Shown here piece by piece: positions 1 through 9,475 of a DNA stretch of 64,000 nt. The stretch's first letter is position 1, and every line of letters begins with the position of its first letter. Source of the stretch: Ruminococcaceae bacterium Marseille-P2935 (lineage in GTDB: Bacteria > Bacillota > Clostridia > Oscillospirales > Ruminococcaceae); assembly GCA_900104565.1 (NCBI GenBank), contig LT629952.1, positions 124,001 to 188,000 of the forward strand, given 5' to 3'. A program made the position numbers and the translations under genes. Below the pieces are notes generated by a model, which worked only from the letters and a program-made list of their open reading frames with translations, did not search any database and had not been told where the DNA came from.

Positions 1-113
1 GTTTATATTGATTTGGAAAGCAAAAATGTGTTATGATATAAAAATTATAAAATCCTGCTAAAGCAACATCGGCTGGATGTATCAGGATTTGCAGCATTTT
101 TAAAATTGGTCTC

Positions 114-142
114 TTGACAATATTTCCTGATCCTGTTAAACT
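114..142 (+). promoter_or_regulatory. Predicted promoter of the infC operon
   Basis: A TTGACA box (114-119) and a TAAACT box (137-142) are separated by 17 bp, a good sigma-A-type arrangement. Transcription from here would leave a leader of roughly 155 nt before infC. Bases 1-113 upstream hold no recognisable gene; they may be the 3' flank of a gene outside the window. Confidence 0.6.
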
Positions 143-249
143 ATATTAGAAAACAAAGTAGAACTAAAGTTTCGTTCTCACCAGCGGGCGTTTCGTGCCG
201 TGTGGTCAATATGGTTTTTGCACCAAATAGGTGCATAAAATTGTGTTGT

Positions 250-289
250 AAAGCGTAGACGAACTTTTGTCTACGCTTAAACTTTTTTC
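250..289 (+). terminator. Attenuator-like terminator in the infC leader
   Basis: AAGCGTAGAC (251-260) pairs with GTCTACGCTT (269-278), followed by a T-rich stretch, and lies just before the infC ribosome binding site. A terminator inside the leader of infC-rpmI-rplT fits the known autoregulation of this operon by ribosomal protein L20 in Firmicutes (L20 leader class). I see the hairpin; the L20 control and the alternative antiterminator are inferred. Confidence 0.65.
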
Positions 290-306
290 TGAACAATTGG
301 AGGTGC

Positions 307-831
307 TTGACCATTAGCAAAAATGAACTGCTTATCAACGAGGAGATCCGGGACAAAGAGGTTCGCGTGATTGGCGCGGCTGGGGACCAGCTTGGAGTAA
401 TGCTTTCTAAGGATGCTTTACGAATAGCCACTGAGCAGAACCTGGATCTGGTGAAAATCGCTCCGCAGGCGACGCCGCCGGTCTGCCGCATTATGGACTA
501 TGGAAAATATCGGTTTGAACAGGCGAAACGGGAAAAGGAAGCAAAGAAAAACCAGAAGGTAATCGAAATTAAAGAAATTCGTCTTTCTTTAAATATTGAT
601 ACCAATGATTTTAACACTAAGGTTGGCCATGCGATTAAATTTTTAAACGGTGGCAATAAGGTGAAGGTTTCCGTGCGCTTCCGCGGCAGAGAGATGGCTC
701 ACCCCGAACTAGGTAGGACTATTATGGAACGGTTCGCTGAAAGCTGTGCTGAGGTTGGAAATGTAGAAAAACTGCCCAAGCTGGAAGGACGTAGCATGAC
801 TATGTTTATTTCAGCCAAGCCCGCCAAGTAA
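307..831 (+). CDS. infC: Translation initiation factor IF-3
   Basis: IF-3 binds the 30S subunit, prevents premature 50S joining and checks the start codon. The 174-residue length is normal. The N-terminal half carries the family signature around [16 protein letters not shown] and the basic linker [11 protein letters not shown]; the C-terminal domain ends in [10 protein letters not shown]. The start is TTG at 307 with GGAGG at 299-303; no ATG is usable upstream, in keeping with the habit of infC genes to use rare starts (the next codons read ACC ATT AGC, close to the ATT start of the Bacillus gene). First gene of infC-rpmI-rplT, behind a leader with an internal terminator. Confidence 0.97.
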   Translation: MTISKNELLINEEIRDKEVRVIGAAGDQLGVMLSKDALRIATEQNLDLVKIAPQATPPVCRIMDYGKYRFEQAKREKEAKKNQKVIEIKEIRLSLNIDTNDFNTKVGHAIKFLNGGNKVKVSVRFRGREMAHPELGRTIMERFAESCAEVGNVEKLPKLEGRSMTMFISAKPAK

Positions 832-853
832 TCACTTAAGGGAGGATATTAAA

Positions 854-1057
854 ATGCCTAAGATGAAATTAAAAACTCATACTGGAGCCAAAAAGCGCTT
901 CAAATTAACCAAAAATGGCAAGGTTAAACGTGCAAAAGCGTATAAGCGCCATATCCTGAACAAAAAAGATACCAAACGCAAACGTGGCTTAAGAAAAGCT
1001 GCTTATGCTGATAAGACCAACGTAAAAGCAATTCGTATGCTGATTCCTTACAAATAA
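854..1057 (+). CDS. rpmI: 50S ribosomal protein L35
   Basis: Small, very basic large-subunit protein (67 residues, normal length). It begins [16 protein letters not shown] and contains [16 protein letters not shown], both typical of bL35. A GGAGG lies 7-13 bases before the ATG. It sits 22 bp after infC and 46 bp before rplT in the conserved translation-factor operon, so its output is probably set by the shared leader. Confidence 0.97.
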   Translation: MPKMKLKTHTGAKKRFKLTKNGKVKRAKAYKRHILNKKDTKRKRGLRKAAYADKTNVKAIRMLIPYK

Positions 1058-1103
1058 ATTTTAACGGTAACAAGATATTTCCCAAAAACGGAGGTAAATA
1101 GAT

Positions 1104-1457
1104 ATGGCACGTGTAAAAGGGGCAATGATGACCCGTAAAAGAAGAAAAAAGACCCTGAAACTTGCAAAAGGTTATTTTGGAGCTAAGAGCAAACGGTTTA
1201 AAATGGCCAAACAGGCCGTAATGAAATCCGGCAACTATGCATATATTGGCAGAAAACAGAAAAAACGCAACTTTAGAAGCCTGTGGATCACCAGAATTTC
1301 TGCAGCCTGCCGCATGAATGGAATGAACTATTCCACTTTCATGAACGGACTAAATAAGGCTGGTATTGTGCTTAACCGCAAAATGCTGTCCGAGATTGCA
1401 GTGAATGATTCTGCCGCATTTACTGCTCTGGTAGAAAAAGCAAAGGCTGCTCTTTAA
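1104..1457 (+). CDS. rplT: 50S ribosomal protein L20
   Basis: bL20 binds 23S rRNA early in 50S assembly and, in Firmicutes, also represses this operon by binding its leader. 117 residues, normal. Starts [16 protein letters not shown] and contains [15 protein letters not shown], both family hallmarks. A GGAGG precedes the ATG. Last gene of the operon; a strong terminator follows within 15 bp. Confidence 0.97.
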   Translation: MARVKGAMMTRKRRKKTLKLAKGYFGAKSKRFKMAKQAVMKSGNYAYIGRKQKKRNFRSLWITRISAACRMNGMNYSTFMNGLNKAGIVLNRKMLSEIAVNDSAAFTALVEKAKAAL

Positions 1458-1467
1458 TAGTCTGATG

Positions 1468-1504
1468 AAAACGCTCGAGTAAACCTGTGCTCGGGCGTTT
1501 TTTG
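1468..1504 (+). terminator. Rho-independent terminator after rplT
   Basis: AACGCTCGAG pairs with CTCGGGCGTT (one G-T pair) around a short loop and is followed by TTTTTT. It ends the infC operon. Confidence 0.85.
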
Positions 1505-1659
1505 AACTGTTGGAACAAATTTATACCACTATAGGCGGAAGAAACCACAAATATTGTTGCAAAAATTTTGAAATTCACTTGGAATTTAGAAAACCCTAAG
1601 GACACAGTTGAAATTTCTTAATTTATTATATGATGAAAGCTTTTGAAAGGAGGCGGCCT

Positions 1660-2454
1660 ATGGAACAGATAACCTCGAAGGAGAACGGTCGGATTAAGGA
1701 GCTTGCAAAGCTGATGCGCTCTAAAAAATACCGGCAGGAGAGGAGTGCTTTTGTAACGGAAGGTTTGCGCCTTTCGTTAGATGCTCTTTCTTTGCCTGTG
1801 GCAATAGAAGAGGTTTATGTGACCGAGGAGGTCATAAAAAAACACCCGAAGGAGACCAAACAACTTCTTGAACATGCCGGCCATGCCGCTATTATCACAC
1901 CGGAAATTGCTGAAAAAATTGGGGATACCCAAACCACGCAGGGGGTGTTCTGCGTCCTTCCTATGCTTGACAACTCTGCTCAGGCTGTTAGAATAAGGTG
2001 TGGTGGCCGTTATATTGTTGGGGTATCGCTGCAGGACCCGGGGAATATTGGCACTATTGTGCGCACTGCGGAAGCCTTTGGTTTAGATGGGGTCGTATTA
2101 AGCTCGGATTGTCCCGATCTATACAGCCCTAAAGTACTACGCGCCACCATGGGCGGGGTTTTTCGTATTCCGATTTATCTGTGTGATAAAATAGAGGGCT
2201 TTATCCAGCTCTGCCAGGGGTTGAGGCTGCCTGTTTATGCAACCGCATTAAAAGAGGACAGCGTCCCGGTTACAATGGTAGATCTCCCATCTGGGGCTGC
2301 AGTGCTTATTGGTAATGAAGGAAACGGCCTTTCGGATGAACTGATTGAACAATGTGACCAAAGCATTATAATACCAATGCAGGGTAACGCCCAGTCGCTG
2401 AATGCGGCCATGGCGGCCGGCATAATTATTTGGGAGATGTCCCGAGCCCAGTAA
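1660..2454 (+). CDS. TrmH/SpoU-family RNA 2'-O-methyltransferase
   Basis: SAM-dependent enzyme that methylates a ribose 2'-OH, probably of 23S rRNA; in Clostridia this gene often follows rplT. N-terminal L30e-like substrate-binding region (residues about 1-100), then the SPOUT catalytic domain with its three motifs: NIGTIVRTAEAFG, LIGNEGNGLSDE and the C-terminal IPMQGNAQSLNAAMAA forming the deep trefoil knot. A longer frame opens at 1630, but AAGGAGG at 1647-1653 sits correctly for ATG 1660, giving 264 residues. The exact target nucleotide (RlmB-like or other) cannot be told from sequence. Confidence 0.88.
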   Translation: MEQITSKENGRIKELAKLMRSKKYRQERSAFVTEGLRLSLDALSLPVAIEEVYVTEEVIKKHPKETKQLLEHAGHAAIITPEIAEKIGDTQTTQGVFCVLPMLDNSAQAVRIRCGGRYIVGVSLQDPGNIGTIVRTAEAFGLDGVVLSSDCPDLYSPKVLRATMGGVFRIPIYLCDKIEGFIQLCQGLRLPVYATALKEDSVPVTMVDLPSGAAVLIGNEGNGLSDELIEQCDQSIIIPMQGNAQSLNAAMAAGIIIWEMSRAQ

Positions 2455-2856
2455 TGCGCAAAGAGTAAAGTTTGTTTGGCGGGAATTACAGCCAAAATGA
2501 AAACATGCTCTCTTATGTTATAAGCGGGGGTTATGGCAATATATAAAAAACGACAGCGTAAAAGCCGTTTTGTCCATGCTACATACCTGTGTTCCGTTTA
2601 AAGTAATATAATTTTGGCAAAACTGGTCCGGCTGCTTCTAGTATTTGCTGTAGTTTTGGTTTGCAATAAAACCCCGACATAAAATATCTGTTCTGCGGCC
2701 TAATCTGTAGGCAGCTTAATAGATCAAGATAAGGCTACTGATTCCCCTGCATTTCAAATAAAGAATACAGCATTGTTTATCAAAAATCTCTATTGCCGCT
2801 TTTGGAGATTTTTATCCTCTGTTATGCAGACACATAGCGGCAGAATGGAGGTTTAT
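2455..2856. other. Intergenic region before dprA
   Basis: About 400 bp without a supported gene. A weak inverted repeat occurs near 2550-2575 (AAAACGAC against GCCGTTTT). No RNA family or promoter could be named with confidence. Confidence 0.4.
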
Positions 2857-4035
2857 ATGAGCGAAGAGGTATATTGGATTTGGCTTCAGCAGGTGCTTGG
2901 CCCATGCAGCAGGCATTTGGTTCCGCTGCTTGAACGTTACGGTAACCCCAAGGAAGTTTATGAGGCGAGAGCTGACCTTTGCAAAGAGCCGCAGGGTCTT
3001 TCCAAAGGTGAGCTTTCCCGCCTGAAAAATGCAACGCTGGACCAGGCCAAAAGGGTTGAGGAGCACAACGTAAACCTGGGCTATCAGCTTATAACCCTTG
3101 AGCATCCGGATTATCCCGAGGGGCTTCGTGAAATTTTTGCACCGCCGGCGGTTCTTTACTGCAAGGGACGTATGAACGGCCTTCAGCAAAAAATTTTGAT
3201 TGCTATGGTAGGTACGCGGAAATTTTCGGTTTATGGTAAAAAAACAGCAGAACTTTTTTCGAAGGAGCTGGCAGAAGCCGGCGTAGGTATCGTAAGCGGC
3301 TGTGCGCTGGGGGTGGATTCTTCTAGCCACATTGGCGCGCTAAAAGGCGGTGGTACCACCTATGCTGTACTGGGCTGTGGATTGGATATTGACTACCCTG
3401 CACCTAACCGGGAACTAAAGGAATTGATTGCTCAAAATGGTGCGCTGATTAGTGAATATCCGGCAGGAACACAGGCTCTGCCGTATTATTTTCCCATGAG
3501 GAACCGGATTATCTCTGGCATGAGCCATGGCGTTTTGGTGGTGGAGGGTTCAGAAAAAAGCGGTTCCATGATTACGGCGGGTTATGCAGCTTCTCAAAAC
3601 CGTGACCTGTTTGCAGTACCGGGAGATATTTTTTCCCCAACTTCAAAAGGGCCAAACCGTTTAATTCGCGATGGCGCAATTGCCGCTACCTGTACGCTGG
3701 ATATTTTAGGGGAATACCTTGCCAAGTATCCGGAAAGAATAACCATCAATCAGGAGACAGAGGTGGAACAGCTGGAGCTGAAAGCGAATAGCATAGTGGA
3801 GTGTTCCCCCGCCGCAAAGCAGCTGCCACAGCCGCCAGGTTATTTAACGGCTTTGCAAAAGACTGTTTATGTGATTTTAGAAGAGACACCTCAAGATATA
3901 GAAACAATCGTAGCTAAAACAAAGCTGCCAGTGTATCAGGTACTGAGTATTCTGACCGAACTGGAGCTTTGCGATCTGATAAAACCCCATTCCGGGAAGC
4001 GGTTCAGCCTCCGTTTTGCGGATACGTCAAAGTGA
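2857..4035 (+). CDS. dprA: DNA-processing protein DprA (Smf)
   Basis: DprA binds incoming single-stranded DNA and loads RecA during transformation; the gene is widespread even where competence is unproven. 392 residues from ATG 2857, chosen because ATGGAGG sits just upstream although the frame is open from 2773. Domains in order: N-terminal SAM-like helices (1-70), Rossmann-like DprA core (about 85-300) with MVGTRKFSVYG, GIVSGCALGVD, YPAPNREL and SEYPAGTQ, then a C-terminal winged-helix domain (about 320-385). It precedes topA by 33 bp, the usual Firmicute arrangement. Confidence 0.95.
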   Translation: MSEEVYWIWLQQVLGPCSRHLVPLLERYGNPKEVYEARADLCKEPQGLSKGELSRLKNATLDQAKRVEEHNVNLGYQLITLEHPDYPEGLREIFAPPAVLYCKGRMNGLQQKILIAMVGTRKFSVYGKKTAELFSKELAEAGVGIVSGCALGVDSSSHIGALKGGGTTYAVLGCGLDIDYPAPNRELKELIAQNGALISEYPAGTQALPYYFPMRNRIISGMSHGVLVVEGSEKSGSMITAGYAASQNRDLFAVPGDIFSPTSKGPNRLIRDGAIAATCTLDILGEYLAKYPERITINQETEVEQLELKANSIVECSPAAKQLPQPPGYLTALQKTVYVILEETPQDIETIVAKTKLPVYQVLSILTELELCDLIKPHSGKRFSLRFADTSK

Positions 4036-4068
4036 TCAAGGCTGAAAACTGATATTAGGTGGTAAGAA

Positions 4069-6174
4069 ATGTCAAACTTAGTGATAGTGGAATCGCCTGC
4101 AAAGGCTAAAACAATACAAAAATACTTAGGAAAAAACTATGAAGTGGTGGCTTCTATGGGGCATATTCGCGACCTGCCCAAAAGTAAACTGGGGGTAGAT
4201 GTAGAAGACCATTTTAAGCCTGTATATGTTGAAATTAAAGGTAAAGAAGACCTGGTCAAGACTTTAAAAAAAGAGGCGAAAAAGAGCGATAAAATTTATC
4301 TGGCAACCGACCCGGACCGCGAAGGCGAGGCCATTTCCTGGCATCTTGCACAGATGCTCGGTATGGATTTGAAAGAGGCTAACCGGGTAACCTTTAACGA
4401 AATTACCAAAACAGGTATTCATAACGGAATGGATGCCCCCCGCACAATTGATCAAAACCTGGTGGATGCACAACAGGCCCGCCGGATTCTGGACCGGATT
4501 GTAGGTTATAAGCTCAGTCCTTTTTTATGGAAAAAAGTACGCAAAGGGCTTTCGGCAGGGCGGGTACAGTCGGTAGCGGTACGTTTGATTGTAGACAGAG
4601 AGCTGGAGATCCGTGCTTTTAAGGCTAAAGAATACTGGACTGTAGATGCAAAGCTTTTGGCCCAGGGAAGCCGTTCGGCGTTTGGCGCCAAACTGCATTC
4701 AAAAGATAATAAAAAACTGACAATAAACAATAAGGAAGAGGCAGACCAGGTACTGGCTGATCTGAAAGATGCGCCATTTGTGGTGTCTTCTGTAAAGACC
4801 GGCCTGCGCAAGCGTTCTCCTGCACCTCCGTTTACTACTTCCACCTTACAGCAGGATGCTTCTAATAAACTTGGGTTCCAGGCCAGACGCACCATGAAAG
4901 CCGCCCAGGAACTATATGAGGGCGTTGAAATAAACGAAATTGGCGCAGTGGGCCTCATCACCTATATGAGAACCGACTCTCTGCGCGTGTCGCAAGAGGC
5001 GGTGGACGAGGCTTCTCAGTTTATTCTAAGCAACTATGGAAAAAACTATCTTCCCCAAAGCCCAAGGGTATATAAGTCAAAAAATAATGCCCAGGACGCC
5101 CACGAGGCGATTCGTCCAACCATGCCGTCCCTGACTCCGGCACAGGTAAAGCCAAACCTGACTGCCGATCAGTATAAACTGTATAAATTGATTTGGGAGC
5201 GGTTTATTGCAAGCCAGATGGCAAATGCGCTGCTAGACACTGTTTCGGCAGATGTTGCGGCAAATAATTACCTGTTTAAAGCATCCGGTTACTCGGTACG
5301 GTTTGACGGTTTTACGGTACTGTATGATGTCCCTCAGAAGGAAGAGGATGAAGGAAGCTCTGGAATGCTGCCTATGCTGCAGGCAGGCGATCCATTAAAG
5401 GTGAAGGATTTGCAGGGAAACCAGCATTTTACACAGCCCCCTGCACGCTATACCGAGGCTTCGCTGATTAAGGCGCTGGAAGAAAACGGTATTGGGCGCC
5501 CAAGCACTTATGCACCAACCATAACAACCATTCTTACACGCGGTTATGTAGAGCGCGAGGCAAAGTCTTTAAAGCCTACAGTTTTGGGCGAAGTTACCAC
5601 TAAGCTGATGGAAGAGCAGTTTTCCAATATAGTTGATGTGGAATTTACCGCCAACATGGAGCGGTATTTGGACAAGGTGGAGGAAGGTACCACCGACTGG
5701 GTAAAAACCCTGGAAGAGTTTTATGGGGACTTTGCAAAAACCTTAGAAAAAGCAGAAGAAAATATGAGCGGCACCAGGGTGAAAATTCCAGACGAAGAGA
5801 CCGATGTTGTTTGTGACCTATGTGGGCGCAAGATGGTTATTAAGGTAGGCAGGTTTGGAAAATTTCTAGCTTGTCCCGGGTTTCCCGAATGCAAAAATAC
5901 CAAAAAGCTGGTGCAGGAAACCGGCGGCTTTTGCCCTGTTTGCGGCGGCAAGGTTTTAGCAAAAAAAAGTAAAAATGGCAAAGGCTATTACGGCTGTGAG
6001 CATAACCCCAAATGTCCGTTTATGACCTGGGACAAACCTCTGACCGATATTTGCCCCAAATGCGGTGCTACCCTGTTTAAAAAAGCGGGCAAAGCAGGCA
6101 AGGTACACTGCCTGAAGGAAGGCTGCGGCTATGAGCGTGCTCCGGGAGCCGAGAAAGAGACGGACAGCGAATGA
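4069..6174 (+). CDS. topA: DNA topoisomerase I (type IA)
   Basis: Relaxes negative supercoils by cutting and passing one strand. 701 residues. TOPRIM domain at the N-terminus (LVIVESPAKAKTI; TDPDREGEAISWH holding the acidic metal ligands), then the gate domains; the catalytic tyrosine is Tyr299 in LITYMRTDS, followed by HEAIRPT. The C-terminus carries three four-cysteine zinc ribbons (about residues 585-615, 625-655 and 665-690) that bind single-stranded DNA. The stop overlaps the ATG of trmFO by 4 bp, so the two are translationally coupled. Confidence 0.98.
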   Translation: MSNLVIVESPAKAKTIQKYLGKNYEVVASMGHIRDLPKSKLGVDVEDHFKPVYVEIKGKEDLVKTLKKEAKKSDKIYLATDPDREGEAISWHLAQMLGMDLKEANRVTFNEITKTGIHNGMDAPRTIDQNLVDAQQARRILDRIVGYKLSPFLWKKVRKGLSAGRVQSVAVRLIVDRELEIRAFKAKEYWTVDAKLLAQGSRSAFGAKLHSKDNKKLTINNKEEADQVLADLKDAPFVVSSVKTGLRKRSPAPPFTTSTLQQDASNKLGFQARRTMKAAQELYEGVEINEIGAVGLITYMRTDSLRVSQEAVDEASQFILSNYGKNYLPQSPRVYKSKNNAQDAHEAIRPTMPSLTPAQVKPNLTADQYKLYKLIWERFIASQMANALLDTVSADVAANNYLFKASGYSVRFDGFTVLYDVPQKEEDEGSSGMLPMLQAGDPLKVKDLQGNQHFTQPPARYTEASLIKALEENGIGRPSTYAPTITTILTRGYVEREAKSLKPTVLGEVTTKLMEEQFSNIVDVEFTANMERYLDKVEEGTTDWVKTLEEFYGDFAKTLEKAEENMSGTRVKIPDEETDVVCDLCGRKMVIKVGRFGKFLACPGFPECKNTKKLVQETGGFCPVCGGKVLAKKSKNGKGYYGCEHNPKCPFMTWDKPLTDICPKCGATLFKKAGKAGKVHCLKEGCGYERAPGAEKETDSE

Positions 6175-7484
6175 GCAGCAAAACAGTTGCGGTAATCGGC
6201 GCAGGGCTGGCCGGCTGTGAGGCCGCCTGGGCCCTTGCCAATGCGGGGGTGCCGGTTGCCTTATACGAGATGAAGCCCAAAAAATATTCTGCGGCCCATC
6301 ATTATTCCGGGTTTTGTGAGCTGGTTTGCTCCAATTCTCTGAAGGCTTCACGGTTGGGTTCGGCAGCCGGTCTGTTAAAAGAAGAGATGCGCCGGCTGGG
6401 TTCGCTGATTGTGCCCTGTGCAGAACAGACTGCGGTGGGGGCAGGCGGAGCGCTGGCGGTTGACCGGGAAAAGTTTTCAGATTTGGTCACACAAAAAATA
6501 AAAAAACATCCGCTTATTACTATTGTGCAGCAGGAGGTTACCACACTGCCAAAGGGGGATGTGGTAATTGCCACGGGGCCGCTTACATCGGATGGGTTTG
6601 CAAAAACAATCCGTCAGCTGTGCGGTGAGGAATACCTCAGTTTTTATGATGCGGCAGCGCCAATCGTTACTTTTGATTCCATCAACCAAGATAAAACTTT
6701 TTTTGCAGCACGGTATGGCCGCGGAGATGCAGATTATATTAATTGCCCTTTTACAAAAGAAGAATATGAGCTTTTTTATCACGAGCTGGTTGCAGCCCAA
6801 TCGGTGGAACTAAAAGAATTTGAAAAACAGGGCCTGCCTGTTTACGAAGGCTGCATGCCAATTGAGGTCATGGCAAAGCGGGGGGCCGATACGATCCGGT
6901 ATGGCCCTTTAAAGCCAGTGGGAATTACCAACCCGCACACCGGAAAACGCCCATGGGCGGTGGTGCAGCTGCGCAAAGAAAACGCAGGCGGCAGCTTATA
7001 TAATATTGTGGGGTTTCAAACAAACCTGCGTTTTCCCGAGCAAAAGCGGGTATTCTCCCTCATTCCGGGTCTTGAACATGCAGAATTTGTGCGGTATGGG
7101 GTCATGCACCGAAATACCTTTTTAAATTCCCCCAAACTGCTAGATAATACCTACCGGTTGAAAAAGGAGCCCAGAATCTCCTTTGCTGGGCAGATCACCG
7201 GTGTGGAAGGATATATTGAATCGGCCATGTCCGGCATCCTTGCAGGGTTAAACATGGCAAGAAGGATGAAACAGGAGCCGCCGCTTATTTTACCGCAAGA
7301 TACTATGTCAGGCGCATTGACTGCATATATCAGTGATGAAACGGTGGAGCATTTTCAGCCTATGGGGTGCAACATGGGCATTTTACCATCGACGGAGATA
7401 CGAATTCGGGACAAGTCTCAGCGCTATGAAATAGTGGCAAACCGTGCGCTGGAAAGTTTGAACGCAGCGCTGCTGGTAAAATAA
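6171..7484 (+). CDS. trmFO: Folate-dependent tRNA (uracil-54-C5)-methyltransferase TrmFO
   Basis: Makes ribothymidine at position 54 of the tRNA T-loop, using methylene-tetrahydrofolate as carbon donor and FAD as reductant. 437 residues, normal. FAD-binding Rossmann motif at the N-terminus (VIGAGLAGCEAAWAL); FCELVCSNSLKASR contains one catalytic cysteine and YEGCMPIEVMA the second; the C-terminus has GQITGVEGYIESAMSG. The ATG overlaps the topA stop (ATGA). Confidence 0.97.
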   Translation: MSSKTVAVIGAGLAGCEAAWALANAGVPVALYEMKPKKYSAAHHYSGFCELVCSNSLKASRLGSAAGLLKEEMRRLGSLIVPCAEQTAVGAGGALAVDREKFSDLVTQKIKKHPLITIVQQEVTTLPKGDVVIATGPLTSDGFAKTIRQLCGEEYLSFYDAAAPIVTFDSINQDKTFFAARYGRGDADYINCPFTKEEYELFYHELVAAQSVELKEFEKQGLPVYEGCMPIEVMAKRGADTIRYGPLKPVGITNPHTGKRPWAVVQLRKENAGGSLYNIVGFQTNLRFPEQKRVFSLIPGLEHAEFVRYGVMHRNTFLNSPKLLDNTYRLKKEPRISFAGQITGVEGYIESAMSGILAGLNMARRMKQEPPLILPQDTMSGALTAYISDETVEHFQPMGCNMGILPSTEIRIRDKSQRYEIVANRALESLNAALLVK

Positions 7485-7752
7485 GCGGGGCAGATCAGCC
7501 GAGATTGGTCAGTTATTTCTGATATTGGCAAGCCCGGTAAATAACCCAGCCTGCCCTCAGCAGCCGGGTAAGACTGTAGTGCGGCAGATTTTGGCCAGCT
7601 TGAGGCCGGTGAATATGTTTGCCTTCCCAAAACGTGTTAATTATTTGCACAAATCAGCAGCTGTGTGTTTCTGCTTTCAGCAGATCAAGGCGTTCATATG
7701 CTTTTGAAAAACCAAGACGACTGACATAAAATTACAATGGAGGGAAAATGAA

Positions 7753-8784
7753 ATGAAGATCATTGTAGACGCTTTTGGCGGTGACAACGCCCCGCTGGCA
7801 GTCCTTCAGGGCTGCGAACAGGCGGTTAAGGAATATGGTGTAACCATTTTACTGACCGGGGATGAAACAAAAATTAAGGAAACAGCGGCCAAGGCAAACA
7901 TCTCTTTGAATCAGATGGAAATTTCCCATACCGATACAGTGATCACCATGTGCGATAACCCGGTAGAGGTTGTCCGCTCGCTCAAAGATTGTTCCATGGC
8001 CCGTGGGCTAAAATTATTGGCAGAGGGGCAGGGGGACGCGTTTTTGTCAGCGGGCAGTACCGGTGCTATAGTAGTAGGTGCTTCCCGTATTGTAAAAACA
8101 ATTCCAGGCATAAAAAGAGCAGCGATTGCTACGGTGATTCCTTCTTTCCCCGGGTGTTTTATGTTGATGGATTCCGGTGCAAATAAAGAATGCCGGCCGG
8201 AGATGCTTACCCAGTTTGGAATTATGGGGTCAGCGTACATGAACAAAATTTTGAAGGTGGAAAAACCCCGTGTCGCGTTAATTAACAATGGTGCGGAAGA
8301 AAGCAAGGGAACAGCTCTGCAGCTGGAAGCATATGCGCAGCTGAAGGAGGCCCCGGTTCATTTTATTGGAAATGTGGAGGGTAGAGACCTGCCTTATGGG
8401 TGTTGTGACGTTGCAGTGGCGGATGGGTTTACCGGAAACATTGTGTTAAAGCTTTATGAAGGGTTAGGTTCTGCTTTTTCCAAAGAAATAAAAAAGATTC
8501 TGTATCATTCCACCTTGACTAAAATTGGCGGCCTGCTGGTCAAAAAACAATTTAATGCGTTTAAGGCAACCATGGATTACAGCGAATACGGCGGGGCTCC
8601 GCTTTTGGGCATTTCAAAACCGGTTATCAAAGCGCATGGAAGTTCAAACGCAAAAGCGTTCAAAAATGCGATTCGTCAGGCACGCGACTGTGTGGAGAAT
8701 GATGTGATTGGTGAAATTGAGGAGTCTATGGCTCAGCTGAAGGCACAGGAAAATGCGGCGGAGTGCGAAGAAAACGCCCAATAA
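7753..8784 (+). CDS. plsX: Phosphate acyltransferase PlsX
   Basis: Converts acyl-ACP and phosphate to acyl-phosphate, the acyl donor for PlsY in phospholipid synthesis; peripheral membrane enzyme. 343 residues. Begins MKIIVDAFGGDNAP and contains LSAGSTGA, MDSGAN and the C-terminal YGGAPLLGI loop typical of PlsX. AGGG at 7741-7744 precedes the ATG. In many Firmicutes plsX leads fabD/fabG/acpP/rnc; here rnc follows after 22 bp with no fab or acpP gene between. Confidence 0.97.
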   Translation: MKIIVDAFGGDNAPLAVLQGCEQAVKEYGVTILLTGDETKIKETAAKANISLNQMEISHTDTVITMCDNPVEVVRSLKDCSMARGLKLLAEGQGDAFLSAGSTGAIVVGASRIVKTIPGIKRAAIATVIPSFPGCFMLMDSGANKECRPEMLTQFGIMGSAYMNKILKVEKPRVALINNGAEESKGTALQLEAYAQLKEAPVHFIGNVEGRDLPYGCCDVAVADGFTGNIVLKLYEGLGSAFSKEIKKILYHSTLTKIGGLLVKKQFNAFKATMDYSEYGGAPLLGISKPVIKAHGSSNAKAFKNAIRQARDCVENDVIGEIEESMAQLKAQENAAECEENAQ

Positions 8785-8806
8785 GCAAAGAAAACGAGGA
8801 ATACCC

Positions 8807-9475
8807 ATGGAACTGGAACAAAAAATTGGCTATACTTTTCAAAATAAAGAATTGCTGCAGACGGCGCTTACCCATTCTTCCTATGCCAACGAACACAAAA
8901 ACAAGGTGAATTATAACGAGCGGCAGGAATTTTTAGGGGATGCAGTGCTTTCTATTATCGTGTCCGATTACCTCTTCAATAACTTCCGCTTAGCTGAAGG
9001 TGATTTGACCCGTCTGAGAGCTTCACTGGTCTGTGAAAAAAGCTTAAAACAGTTTGCCTGCTCTATTGACCTGGGCAGATACCTTTTTCTTGGAAAGGGT
9101 GAGGAGTCTATGGGCGGGCGGGCCAGGCCGTCTATTCTGGCCGATGCGTTTGAAGCGTTAATCGCCGCCATCTACCTGGATGGCGGCATGGAGCACGCAC
9201 GTAAATTTGTGCTTACGTTTGTTACCGACGCGCTGATTCATGATACTGCAGCGCTGTTTAAAGATTATAAAACCATGCTGCAGGAGATTGTGCAGAAAAA
9301 CCCGGAAGAAAAGGTGACTTATGAGCTTGTGGAGGAGTCGGGGCCTGACCATAATAAACGGTTTGTGGTTGAGGTGCATTTAAACAGCAATGTCATTGGC
9401 CGCGGAATAGGAACCAGCAAAAAGAACGCGGAGCAGCAGGCTGCCAAAGAAGCGTTGGAACTGATGGGAAGATGA
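8807..9475 (+). CDS. rnc: Ribonuclease III
   Basis: Double-strand-specific endonuclease that processes rRNA precursors and other structured RNAs. 222 residues from ATG 8807 (GAGGA at 8796-8800); the longer frame opening at 8753 overlaps plsX and has no ribosome binding site. Catalytic domain with the signature ERQEFLGDAVLS and metal-binding acidic residues near DAFEALIAAIYLDGG; C-terminal double-stranded RNA-binding domain from about residue 150 ending in GTSKKNAEQQAAKEAL. The stop overlaps the next gene by 4 bp. Confidence 0.97.
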   Translation: MELEQKIGYTFQNKELLQTALTHSSYANEHKNKVNYNERQEFLGDAVLSIIVSDYLFNNFRLAEGDLTRLRASLVCEKSLKQFACSIDLGRYLFLGKGEESMGGRARPSILADAFEALIAAIYLDGGMEHARKFVLTFVTDALIHDTAALFKDYKTMLQEIVQKNPEEKVTYELVEESGPDHNKRFVVEVHLNSNVIGRGIGTSKKNAEQQAAKEALELMGR

